Source of the DNA: Cyathus striatus
Taxonomy: Eukaryota; Basidiomycota; Agaricomycetes; Agaricales; Nidulariaceae
Length of the DNA: 64,000 nt
NCBI GenBank assembly: GCA_025738555.1
Contig: JAOVFP010000002.1
Span: forward strand, 4,278,001 to 4,342,000
Direction of reading: 5' to 3'
This document shows positions 1 through 12,085 of this stretch, piece after piece (position 1 is the first letter of the stretch; the number at the start of each line of letters is the position of its first letter). Below the pieces are notes generated by a model, which saw only the letters and a program-made list of their open reading frames with translations, was not told where the DNA came from and searched no databases. Position numbers and translations under genes: made by a program.

Positions 1-883
1 TCTGCCAAGTTTGCACTGGTATGTCTTCGAAATTCCCTTACCCATGTAATCATGATGCGGTCGATATCAAAGTAGACCAAATGACCCTCATCTATCAGAC
101 CACGAGGCGCTAGTGTGCACACAGCTTCTTTGATAAGGCATACTAAAGCGAAGGGTCAGAATATATTAATAGGCCTCGATCAATCAGAAAGGTCACCGGG
201 TGATGCCACCTGTCAATGCCATGTGTCGTGTCTGTGCGTGTCAACACGTCAGCAAAGAGCTTTCATTCCCACTGCACATGTGGATTTTACAACTCACCCC
301 CCACTCTGGCCTCTTCACTATCACCCCCTTACACTGTGTTGTTCACTGTCACCTCCAGACCGAGTGCACGAACTACATGGCAAACGCACTCTATTCGGAT
401 GATATGTAAGAATGCTTTCTCCCTCTCCCCTCCTTCCTCGCTAATCTACATTATACATAGAAATTGATAAGAACGAGAGACTCGTATAGTATGTCCCTCT
501 CTCCCTTCTCTCCCACCATTATACAAGATACTAACACAGCATGATACCAGCCCACCAAAAACAAAACCCATCTCAACAATTGATAACCCATTTTATGACA
601 GCATACCCCGCATTACAGCAAAATAGAAGTGCATGCAGCTCCATGTGCATGAATAGGCGCAGTGGGAGAGGGAGGAGGAAGGTGCATAGGAGTGCTAAAA
701 AGTTCATTTGTTTCTATTTTTTCTCGCTTCAAGAAAGGATATGCTGATAATTATATGATAGGAACATGAAACTGTTAAGCTTCAGTGCAGATGAAGAAGC
801 AGATGTACTGTCCTCCTCAAGTCTCCCTCCTGCCACCATTATGGAGAATGGAACCCCCTCTCGATTCCTGTCCCCCTCTTGCT
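1..883. other. No gene seen; non-coding
   Basis: Short open frames occur here but none has a recognisable domain, plausible exon structure or consistent codon use. The stretch contains pyrimidine-rich runs (C/T tracts around 415-525). I see no RNA gene. Confidence 0.5.
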
Positions 884-1190
884 GCTGTTTATCTGCTGGC
901 GTATGTATGGACAATTGAAACTCAATAATCTGTCCCTCGCTCTCGAGTCTTTCCCATCTCATGGCTGTTTATCTGGTGGCATATAGACAGAGAATGGAAA
1001 CTAGACGCTCTGTCTCTCTCGAGTCTCCCGTCTCACAGCTGTTCATCTCCTGGCATATGTACAGAGAATGGAATCTTGAAGCTCGATCCCTCTCGAGTCT
1101 CCTCCCTTTCACTGTCGGTACATTGAATGGAATTGAAGCTCGACCTCTTGACCTCTCGCTGTCGTTTCTCCCAGTATACATACGAAGAAT
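884..1190. repeat. Degenerate tandem repeat, ~74-80 bp unit
   Basis: The block GCTGTTYATCT...GGCATAT...GAGAATGGAA...CTCTCGAGTCT recurs with starts near 884, 964 and 1038, plus a fourth worn copy to about 1190. Spacing is 80 and 74 bp. An earlier piece (GAGAATGGAACC near 844) may be another worn copy. Open frames on both strands across it are a by-product of the repeat. Confidence 0.7.
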
Positions 1191-4100
1191 GGAATCTTGA
1201 AGATGTATGTGTACATGTGCTGAATCCAATGAAGTTCCATCACTGTTGAGTGTCACGCCTCTCACCGCCTGTTTTCTCTCCTTCACAAAGTGCATCATTC
1301 GGCTTGGTGTCAAAGCAGGGGGGCTGGGAAGCTGGTACATTTCTCTTCACCCCCCTTGTCCCCTTTCTTTTTTTGTTCTCTCTTTCCACCAGTTCTTCAT
1401 TATAAACTTGTCTCCTTTGTTTCTCCCTTTGTTCCTTTCATTTTGTAACCCTGAAGCTAACAGTCTTTGAAGGCAGAGTGCTACTATGCATGTGTATCAG
1501 AAGGACAATATGGGAAGCATGGAATGACATGAGGGGGATATGTAGCTATAGCCTATCATGGAGGAAGTACTGGTGTTTCCCAGTATAATACTTATAATTC
1601 GATTATTCCTTTTATTTTCACTTTTATATCTAATTGACTATTCATACTGACTACAACCTACTATATTTTCATTTATATTTACCCAATTTTGCTTCACGCC
1701 ATCCAATGCATTGGGTTTTGTGCTCCCTTTCTTATTTTCAATGGACTTAGAGACTCCGCGCGGCTTAACCAAATATTGGGAAGTCAATGCCAAACACCAC
1801 GTGACTTTGCCTACGTGCTGTCATGTCGCTTTCAACGTGTCTCGATTATTCCTCTGTTTTACTTATGGCTTTTCTCCATCTTCTCACTATCTAGGCCTCG
1901 AACCTTCGCCCTCAAAATTGTGTAAGGTGAAGTTTGGATCTTCTTGGCACAGTGTGCCCACCAGACTGCTCAAAGGCTAGGGTTTAGGGTTAACCACCCA
2001 CTCGTTACCCTCTTTCTTCCTCAAGACTTTTGCATTGGCGACGACTCAAGACCAGACATTCAATCACTGGAGTGCGGCGACTGGACTGCTGCTCTCTGCT
2101 TATATCTTTATCATTGGTGGAAGGATCTTCACATTGAGGTTTTGGGACAATAATTATCCGTTGGTCTTGATTCCTTCTGATCATCTTTCAATCTTTCCTC
2201 TTATATTTCTTTACCCTCTTTCGTTATCGCTCGTATATCTAGGTATTGTCTTTGTCACTGTAATTACGAGTACTCCGATGGCCGAAGGACCTCACTGAGC
2301 ACCCCACTGCCATCCATATGCATGTTGAGCCGCAGCCTAGCCCACTGCACTGCTACCTTGGAGAGGGTAGCAGTTTTCTCACCTTTGCTCCAGCGTCATG
2401 ATTTGTAGTTGCATCCAGTGTGTGTAGCCACGTAGTTCGTAGGTCCTAAAGGGTGTTCGTAGCGGTGAGCTCTATTAATTCTTTTTTATATATAAATGAA
2501 CAGTCTCTTACTACCATATCTTCTTTACCTTACTGAATTCCGTTTTTGTTTGTATTATCATTCTTTTTTTTATACATTTCACACTCCTTCATGTACCTAT
2601 TCCATATTCTGGGCTCTGGCAATGTGAGAGGACACGTGTGCTATTCCTTTCACCATGCTGTACATATATATAGTTTAGGAAACACTTATGGGAAGTTCAC
2701 CTCCCTTTTGGACGTCATCTTTGCATGCACCCACTAAGTTTAACTGAGCTAAGAAGTCGATTGGAAGTGTCAACACCACACTGCTACTGGGAATCTGTTG
2801 AACTAAGTGTTCAACTTACTGTTAATTCACTAAATACTCTATTCTAGGATTAGTGTGTACCGCCTACTAGGCCAGGTGCGACGCTCGCCACACATCTTCA
2901 AGTTATCTCCTCCACACTATGGGAGGCCATTTGGCGGCATGGAGCATCGTGTTAGTAAGAGAGATAAGTTTTCAATAACATATGTTGTATATCAGTAGTA
3001 AATATAACAATTATTTTCTTTCTTTCATTTTACCCAAGTTTTATGATGAGGAAAATGTGTTCTATATATGTATGGTCCACATACATTGTAATGAAAGCCA
3101 GAGGTTTAAAATTATGAAGTATAAGTGAAGTTCCCAACATGAGATTCCAATGATTGTTCTAATGCAGCACATATATAAGATCCATAGTTACACTATCAGG
3201 CAGTTTCATACTGTCCAAAGATATGGGCACTATATCTGTGGTAACAGCTACAATGTCAATTCGCTGACTTTTGGAAAGTGTGTTCCAGGTGCTGCTATCG
3301 AGCCAATAACTTAGACAGCCTCAACAACCTCAACTTAAGTCTCAACAGCTCCCAACTAATGCGACGACTAGCCAATAGCAACAAACAGTTTGACCGGCTG
3401 CACTGTTGGGGGTCCCTGGTACAGTTCTTACCAACAGACATCCCAGTTAAAGCAGCTTTGGTCTTTGCAGAGCAGTTTTTACTACTACTATGTTCTAATT
3501 ATGATTTTTGTTACATGAAGGAGACTAGTAACTACTTATTGCAAATATTCTGCAGAACAAAGTCGATATGACTCTGCTCCATTTTGATGGCTCTGAAGCA
3601 AGCTCACATTGAAGTTCAAACTGGAAAAAATAAGTCAGCTCCTGGATTTGGAGGCTGAATGCTTCCACTTAACACACCATGGTGCAGTAACCCAACAATC
3701 CCTTCAATGATAGAAGCCGAAGCCATTCAACCATCTAATCAACGTTATCTCGCACATCTGAAGACGTTCCAGATACAATTACATAATCACGCATCACGCT
3801 GAAATAACGCGTCCATACGTGTTCCACTCGTCTCAACTTATCCTCCTCTCCCCGCTCGCCCTGTCCTGCACTTTCCTCAAAATGTACATCTTCATGCACC
3901 ACTCCGACACCATACCCAGTTCTAGGGATCGTTTCGACTCACCAAGACCTCCCTGCCGCCACTCGCAGTCCAAACCCTGAGTTTTGACATCAGAAACTTT
4001 ACATGAACTCAACACTATTCCTTATAGTGGACTCCCCGAACTACCTCCAATTTATTCATCATGTTTCAGCTATGTTACACTATTTATTATTCATTTTAAT

Positions 4101-4528
4101 CCGAGATTGTCACTCACTAGTGTCCCGGAGTGACCTACTCTTTTCTGGTTTAGTTGTTCACTGTATTTTCTACAGCTTGGCTAATCAACTTTTACACTAT
4201 CTCATACTCAAAGTCTAAGTCTACAACACCGTCTCAACCGTCTCACCATTCACTTTCCCAATTTAACACTTATGCCATCACTCATTTTCTCTAGAACTTC
4301 GTATTGAAGTTCTATCCCTCTCGTTACATCACAAACTCTCATTTTACCGCTCTGACTCCTTTCCCCTCACATTAGAACACCCCAGTCGGACGAACATCTC
4401 GACGACTTGCAATATTTGTCTTTGTGAGGTACGCTCAACTGCACTTTCACCTCTTCAACCACATACCCCCTTCCACATTGACATCATTCACAACACCCAT
4501 AGACTTCATACTTCTATGGTAACATACC
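1191..4528. other. Intergenic DNA, no supported gene
   Basis: AT-rich stretches (1560-1690, 2480-2600, 2990-3180) alternate with short open frames that show no known domain. The only structure I could support is a sequence near 1740-1860 that resembles one near 7325-7450 (separate entry). Confidence 0.45.
1736..1860 (+). repeat. Diverged dispersed repeat, copy 1
   Basis: Shares the string GGCTTAACCAAATATTGGGA and, further on, TGCCAAAC-CACRTG, CCTAYG and CAACGTGTCTC with the 7325-7450 region in the same order and orientation. The two copies lie in direct orientation either side of the 4.5-7.0 kb gene. They could be very old LTRs or an unrelated dispersed repeat. Confidence 0.4.
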
Positions 4529-6968
4529 ATGCCGCATTCATGGACAACAAAAGGGCAACGACTATGGCTTGATGCTAGATTACCTGGGTTTATTGATGCA
4601 AAGGCCAATGGTATGACAACATGTTGGCTTGCAGACTTATACGTCAATTACTTGCAACAGTGGGGTATGCCAACTCCAAGCAAGAGGGAAAAGTGTGAGT
4701 GGGGTGCAAATGCAAAGAATAATAAGTGGACAAAGAGGTGCAAAGTAAGTGACAGCACTTAAGAAACATTATTCATACTTGTAGACTCACAATTTTGCCC
4801 AATCATAGCAACTGAGCAGGTGGTTTCATAACAGCATTCACAATTCAACTACCCCAATGCAAGGTATTCTCAAACAGTCTGAAAAGTGGACATTACAAGA
4901 GTGGCAGGTCTACAGGAACTTATACATTGATTATCTTAAGCCCTTATTGGAGGACGCATGGCAAAGGTACCTTTCAACGTTGCCAGCGAACTCCAAGAAT
5001 GTGAAGTCACAATTCGAAATCGAGAACACTCTCATTCGCCACCATTATGCCAATGAAACCGCAGATGTTATAGCAGAAGTCCAAGAAATTCATGCAGCAG
5101 CATGCAAAAGAAGCCAGGTAACTATTGATGACATGGATACTGACAAAGACTGTAACAAATGGTATGAGAAGTAAGTTTACTACAGATAATGTTGAGATTG
5201 TAGCTTTTCACTTACATGCAATATGTAGATCAATTAAGCAGTTGCGTGCAACACTTTCTTCAATGATAGAAGAATTTTCGAAGAATACTGGCTGGAAATT
5301 CACAGTTTTGGCAGGTGGACCTCGTCCACTTTATGGTGGGGATATGGAAACTATGATGTAAGTCAATGTTACCTTGGCTTATTGTCTTTCGTGGTACTCA
5401 CCATACACGATCATGCAGTTTTCACTGTGGCATGGATAAAAATAACGATACATGGGAATCAAAGATGGGGAGCACTATTTTCACAAAAGAAGTTAGTGAC
5501 AAGTTTGATGATTTCCTTCGTGGATGCTTTTGTAAGTACACTACAATGTGATTTAATATTATCTGGTGCTTACTTGTGCTAATGAATATGCCCAGCTGTA
5601 GATGATTGCAAATCTCGAAGCCTTGAAGGAAGTCTGGGACATCACTCAGTCACACCAACTTCTGCTGGTACTTACGATGGTGACGATGGTGAGGGTGAAG
5701 TAGATGAGGAAGCAGGATGTGAATATTGAGCAGTAGGGCCCACACTGCCAGCTGTCGGACAGGATACTGCCCCTGATGGCCACTCTATGTCCCAACACCC
5801 ACCACCGAGTCTCACAAAAACAGTCAAACATTCCAAGAAGTCAAAGAAAGCCCAGAAAGATCCTTCTGGGATTCTACCTGATGCTTATCACAAATCTGGA
5901 CAGCTAGCGTGAGCTGTAATTCTCTTCTTTTCTGTGTACTCGAGCTAATCACTTGCATCAATTAAATTCATAGAAATACCTCACAGTCACCCAGCCCTGA
6001 ACCCAACAACAGGAACGAACTTCACACACATGTTCAAAGGTACATATGGATTCTAGGTGCTTAGAGTATGTCTTCGTTGTCTGACCATAACTTTCTATTG
6101 TACCAGCACCATGCCTCACCAACCTGCCAATGCTGCAAGCACAGAGGAAGCCATGTTGTATGTTACAGTCTTCAAGTCTCCTTACCGGATGTTCAGATTA
6201 ACTTCTTTCACTTGACAGGTATACCGACATTGGCAATGGGGATCATTCACCAATGTAAGTCCGATGTCACATAATAAATTTAACCATATATGTATTATTA
6301 TCTATTTCAGATAGAGATAGCTCAATTGCTGGCGCCAGTGATGACATCGAAGCACTACCAGACTATGCGCAACTGTACATTCAGTATCTCTGGGATGTGT
6401 CATCAGATGTACAGTGGAGATTGCTTGTCAAAGAATGGAAACGATTTGAGTTAATGAGCCCAGACAGAAGTGTAAGTTACCACTTTTACTCACATTTTAA
6501 TCTTTAATTGTTTTTAATTCTAACATATGATGTAACCAGGCTTTTCCTACGAAACACCGCCCAAAGGAAATCACTTGGTGGATCAAGAATCATCGAAGCA
6601 CGAAAGCTATACCAAATATAGTAGTGGCAAAGTTTGGCAGCACTTGGACTGAATGGTGGACATCCATTCAGCCTAGTTGGCATGTCGAAGATGATGGTAA
6701 CCTAAACAGGTTACCCCTACCGCCTTCTTGTGAATGGGGGCCATTGTTCTGTGGGGGACCTTTAGGCCTATGCTGTGTAATTATGTCACTGTCCTGGTGG
6801 CATAATTCGATTCAAAACACATCGGATAATCACTCTAAAGTAGATTTTTGGAATTCTGTCGACGACGTAACATGGATTTTTCAACAAATCGACACACTTC
6901 CCACACTTTTGGGAGCTAAGCAGGATATTGACAGTCCCACTGATTCTAGGAAACCAGCAAAATGGTAA
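4529..6968 (+). CDS. Multi-exon hypothetical protein of an expanded mushroom family
   Basis: I do not know its function. The model has 11 exons: 4529-4744, 4809-5170, 5229-5357, 5419-5531, 5596-5688, 5752 to about 5909, then short exons near 5974, 6107 and 6219, then 6311-6471 and 6540-6968 (TAA). Phases agree at every junction I checked, with GTAAGT-type donors and YAG acceptors. An apparent TGA at 5728 falls inside a 63 bp GTGAGG...CCAG intron (5689-5751), so the reading frame survives. Visible parts are an N-terminal block (WTTKGQRLWLDARLPGF), a middle block FHCGMDKNNDTWESKMG followed by FDDFL, a charged Asp/Glu/Lys stretch, and a C-terminal block TWTEWWTSIQPSW...GGPLGL...LSWW. I recall this layout from lineage-expanded agaricomycete proteins often found among transposons. 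No membrane segment is evident. The start is the first ATG before the conserved block; an upstream exon cannot be excluded. Confidence 0.62.
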
Positions 6969-7324
6969 GCACTAACTTCTATCTCCATGTAACATTTTTT
7001 AAATTTATACATCATTAATAGCACAAGGAAATAAGTTCTGCAATGGTATATCTATGATCTCTCCTTTGTATATTTCTTTATTTCATTCTACATCAGCATT
7101 AGTTTATGCATTGTTTTTCTTTTCTTAAACACATTTTAATTTCGTTTCTTTTAATTCATTTTTCATTACATTTAGGCTGCCTGAAATATGTTCCTTTTAA
7201 TTCCTATTCCATACAATAATTCTTATACTGCATTAGCCTGATTGAAACACACCTGCCAATCCCCCCCCAACACCACCTACACCTACTCGGTATTCACAAT
7301 TCTTGTCTTATAATAATTACATAT

Positions 7325-7480
7325 ACTTTTAATAGACCAGGCATAGCTTGACCAAATATACGGAAGTCTTTGCCAAACAACACATGGCCTGCCTATGCGC
7401 TAGTGCATTCCAACTTCTGCTTGCACCTCAACACGTCTCAGCTACAAACTTTCTGATAATACCCACTGCTTCTGTGTTTT
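7325..7480 (+). repeat. Diverged dispersed repeat, copy 2
   Basis: Counterpart of 1736-1860 (GCTTGACCAAATATACGGAA, then TGCCAAACAACACATGG, CCTATGCG and CAACACGTCTC). The shared order of motifs supports common origin; identity is low. Confidence 0.4.
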
Positions 7481-7779
7481 CTCGTCATACTCAGAATTTA
7501 CAGGCTGTTCTCGGCATCTTTAAAGCGTTCAGTTTACAACTATCGAACGACTCGACAGCTAGAGCTTAGGGGTTTACATGCACTCAACACACCTTTTCCC
7601 AGCTCGTTCTAATTGCACATTCAAGGTGACCACCATAGAACGAGGGTAGGGCACTCAGAGTTATCAAAGGACATATTCATCATTGGAAGGAGCTGGGTTC
7701 TGTGCCGAGGGAAAGGGATTAGGTTCATGTTGATTCCTTTTTATGTTCTTTTCTACAAATTGTGCACTTTAGATAGATC

Positions 7780-8870
7780 ATGATGAGGACACCATGGTAT
7801 ATAGTCCACTGTTCTCCCTCCTCGTATGCGTCAGACAACGACGCCACGTATACGGCCCTCTCCTCATTCATCCTCCTCCCCTGGGCAATGACAACGGGGA
7901 CAATCCCAGTGTCTTCGCGATGTCATCGATGCCACGGCAACCCACACCTGCCAACCCCTGCCCCCCTACTTTCCTGTGTTACGGTGGCAATACTGGCAGT
8001 GACACCACACCCCTTCTTGCATCATCCAACCCTGTGTTATGATAACAATGCCACTGGCAAGAGCGGTGTCGACGCCACAGCACCCCTCTTCCCTCCACTG
8101 CGTCAGGCCGACTAGGATGAAGCTCCCTCCCCCTCCTCCCTCTTCTGTTGTCACAAAGACAACTATGCCACTGGCAAGAGCGGTGTCGAAGCCATGGCAC
8201 CCCTCTTCTCTCCTCAACTGCGTCAGGCCGACTAGGACGAAGCTCCCTCCCCCTCCTCCCTCTTCCATTGTCACAAAGACAACTATGCTGCTGGAAAGAG
8301 TGGTGTCGACGCCACAGCAACCAGCCTCCCTTCCCTCTTCCCTTCCCTGGCGTCACGATGAAGACAATAACGCCACTACATCCAGCTCAACAGTAACGCT
8401 GCTGGCGAGAACTACTTCCTCCAGCCCCCGCTCCCATGTCACGACAGCGATGCCTGTCCACCTGGCAAGAATGGCGTTGAAGCGATGTCGTACAGCTCCT
8501 TCCACCTCCTTCCTCCACTGTGTTACGATGATGGCAACAATGTCGGTGCCTTGCAATGTCAACCACGCCATGCCAGCTCACTTCTCCCACCCTCTCACAC
8601 CACCTCCGGCTGTCCTCTTCCACCACTGCACCACCACCACCTTCCTCTTCCCCGCATCTCAATGAGGACAAGAGTGGCATCAACCCATTGTGTACTGTAC
8701 CCTCCCTCCTCCATGATATCATTGTGCACGACTCTCTTTGCTATGTTAACCAGCCCCCTACCTCTCCCCTGCCTGTGGGTTACTCCTCCCTCATCTTTCC
8801 TTCCCCCCCTTGCATCATGATGATGACATCACGTCATTTATCCCCCTCCCTCTTCTGCATTGGCGACAGA
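7780..8870. repeat. C-rich low-complexity region with ~117-120 bp tandem repeat
   Basis: Two and a half copies of a unit beginning GCCACTGGCAAGAGCGGTGT start at 8050, 8167 and 8287. The rest is dominated by CCCTCC/CACCAC runs. Open frames up to about 208 codons exist in several frames on both strands, which is what a C-rich repeat without stops gives. I do not call a protein here. Confidence 0.6.
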
Positions 8871-10890
8871 TGATGACTGGTGTCTTCGCAACATCATTGA
8901 TAGTGACGCTACACTACTGCCATCACTTCATCCCCCTAGGCATTGTCTCCCTCCACTAATTACCCATCTCCCATTTGCCTGCCTTGCCTCCCACTAGCTG
9001 TCTCTCACTACTGCATCTCCAATACCACCTTGTCTCCTCTACTGCTTGTATTATTATTATATTATATTATAATGTATTTGTACTTTACTAATATACATTA
9101 TTTTTGAATAACTGGTGAGAGTTCAGTGCATGTAGAGTGACACAATATGTGACATTAATATGTACACTACAATGGAAACTGCTACAGAGCTGTGTAACAT
9201 ACAAGGTAGATTTTGATGCTAAAACTAGAGCTGTAGGTGTGATACAGAAGGACTTATCAGGTAAATGGACATAACTTTTGGACTTCACAGCTTTGTGACT
9301 TCAGCAATCTTTACCAGAATTTGATGGGTTTATAAAGCCAACAAAGTCCTGCAAAGCTGAGTGACAATTTGTTGATGAATTTAGATGCTAAAATTAGAGC
9401 CAGTCAGTATACATAGTTGATAAGCAGCAAAGTAGATTTAAACACTAGAATTAGAGCTCCTGAGCATACAAGTGGAATTGGATGCTAGAATTAGAGCTGT
9501 GAGTATACATAGTTGATAAGTATGCAAGGTAGATTTAGATGCTAGAATTAGAGCTGCTGAGCATTGTGGAAGAGGTTACTTGCTTGGCAATATCCTCAAC
9601 ACAAAGAAATGTTGCAAGTTAGTGGACATTTGCCCATTCACCAGTTCTAGCAAGGTACAATTTGAGTTGATATGGGGGGAAACAAAAATCCGAGTTCAAT
9701 GAGTGTACTAATAAGACTAACTTTTAGAAGATGTTTATTTATTTAGGATTTATTTAGTGCAAAGGGTGTAATAATTGTAAGCTAGAAATAGAGACAATGA
9801 ATTTAAACACTACATGATGCAATTGCTTTCAGGTATGTCCAGAACAGACTTCAGACTTCAGATTTGTGCTCAGAATCCCAATATCAATTTCAGAATGTAC
9901 TCTACTGTGAGAATGAAAGACAGCTCATGCAGTGCTTAGGGTATTCTAAAATGGGTTTAACCACTTATATACTGAATTATATAGTAGCAATCTCAAATGC
10001 ACTGGTATAGGTTAGCTAAGCTTGTATCATACTTCTAAGAATATTACTAAGTATACAGGAGGTGTGAGGATCCCTCCATATGATAAACCATGTGGATGTG
10101 CTCCATTTCTAATGTGCATCAAGTGCCACACCTGGTTATTATTAGACATGCATCAGGACATGTGGTAATACATGTGCTAGCTTTGACATTTACTCAGTGA
10201 CAATGGATCTTGGAGTTACAGTGCAGGCACATCTGATGACACTTTCCAAGTGTCACATATAGTATTAGTGAACATTTAAAACATACATGGAGGCATGTGG
10301 TTTCCTGCATAGCTGCATTAATACACAGGAGCAGTACTAATAACCATGACATTAATAACAGATAAAGCCTAGGTTACAAAGGAAACCTCACACTGAGGTA
10401 TATTCTGAAGACTCATGACTAATCAGACTTGGTACTTGGGACATTACTAGTGGTGCAGGGAGGGTATGGATATGTTCCATAGTAGCATGTTCACAGTTCT
10501 ACCTTTCTGTATAATCTAGCTATCTAGTACTGGTAATTATACAGAAATTGTTTGGCAGCCCAAATAAATTGCTGTTGTGTCAAATCCCTTAATTCATATC
10601 AGATGTGATACATTGACTGGCAGTGCAGGACTCAACCCTAGCCCTTGGACTCCTCCCTTGATAGTGTGCTCAAGCAGAATACTTTAGCTGACAGCTTAGG
10701 ACTTGCCCCAACTCGTGGACTCTTGGGCTTGATTCACAATAATATATTAATGATACTAAGTGTTTATTATATTTTGAATAATAGCCTTACTATTTAACTA
10801 GGCATATTAGTAAATATGTCAATTTAAGTAGCTAATGAATGTGGTATATATGAGTAAGCAACAGCAAGAATGGGGTTTGGTATGGTAGTA
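8871..10890. other. AT-rich non-coding DNA with worn short repeats
   Basis: No supported gene. Between about 9205 and 9565 the phrase GATGCTARAATTAGAGC recurs at least five times, twice followed by GTATACATAGTTGATAAG, so an old repeat of irregular spacing is present. The rest (9600-10890) shows nothing I can name. Confidence 0.45.
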
Positions 10891-12085
10891 ATAATATGAA
10901 TATGTGCTTAAATGATCTATGATCACTTTTGATCACCTTCAGAATGATTAGTAATAATAATAAGTGAATACATGCTTGAAATGACCTATGATCACCTATA
11001 ATCACCTCCAGAATCATTAGTAGTAATAATAAGTGAATATGTGCTTGAAATGACCTATGTTCACCTATGATCACCTCTGGAATGATTAGTAGAAATAATA
11101 AGTGAATATGTGCTTGAAATGACCTATGATCACCTATGATCACCTCCAGAATCATTAGTAGTAACAATAAATGAATACATGCTTGAAATGACCTATGATC
11201 ACCTATGATCACCTCCAGAATGATTAATAGTAATAATAAGTGAATATGTGCTTGAAATGATCTATGATCACCTATGATCACCTCCAGAATCATTAGTAGT
11301 AATAATAAGTGAATATGTACTTGAAATGACCTATGATCACCTATGATCACCTCCAGAATCATTAGTAGTAATAATAAGTGAATATGTGCTTGAAATGACC
11401 TATGATCACCTATGATCACCTCCAGAATCATTAGTAGTAATAATAAGTGAGTATGTGCTTGAAATAACCTATGATCACCTATGATCACCTCCAGAATCAT
11501 TAGTAGTAATAATAAGTGAATATGTGCTTGAAATGACCTATGATCACCTATGATCACCTCCAGAATCATTAGTAGTAATAATAAGTGAATATGTGCTTGA
11601 AATGACCTATGATCACCTATGATCACCTCCAGAATCATTAGTAGTAATAATAAGTGAATATGTGCTTGAAATAACCTATGATCACCTATGATCACCTCCA
11701 GAATCATTAGTAGTAATAATAAGTGAATATGTGCTTGAAATGACCTATGATCACCTATGATCACCTCCAGAATGATTAGTAGTAATAATAAGTGAATATG
11801 TGTTTGAAATGCACCTATGATCACTTATGATCACCTCCAGAATGATTAGTAGAAATAATAAGTGAATATGTGCTTGAAATGATCTATGATCACCTATGAT
11901 CACCTCCAGAATCATTAGTAGTAATAATAAGTGAAGACACACTTGAAATGACCTATGATTACCTATGATCACCTCCAAAATCATTAGAAGTAATAATAAG
12001 TGAATATGTGCTTGAAATGACCTATGTTCACCTATGATCACCTCCAGAATCATTAGTAGTAGTAATAAGTGAAGACACACTTGAA
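10891..12085. repeat. 69 bp minisatellite, left block (about 17 copies)
   Basis: The unit contains CTATGATCACCTATGATCAC, then CTCCAGAATSATTAGTAGTAA and TGAATATGTGCTTGAAATGA. The period is 69 bp, a multiple of three, so one minus-strand frame stays open for over 300 codons and reads as a hydrophobic repeat. That frame is an effect of the period, not evidence for a protein. Copies differ by point changes (ACC/ATC, GTGC/GTAC, GAATATG/GAAGACA). The array continues at 13608 after an inserted element. Confidence 0.92.

Noticed and set aside
1978..2000. CTAGGGTTTAGGGTTAACC as an interstitial telomere repeat
   Set aside because: Only about two imperfect units; too short to mean a telomere scar.
5728..5730. 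Premature TGA making the 4.5-7.0 kb gene a pseudogene
   Set aside because: It falls within a 63 bp GTGAGG...CCAG intron whose removal keeps the frame.
8039..8665. A 208-codon plus-strand frame
   Set aside because: Lies in C-rich tandem repeats with comparable frames on the other strand; residue composition (Pro/Ser/Thr/Arg) reflects the repeat.
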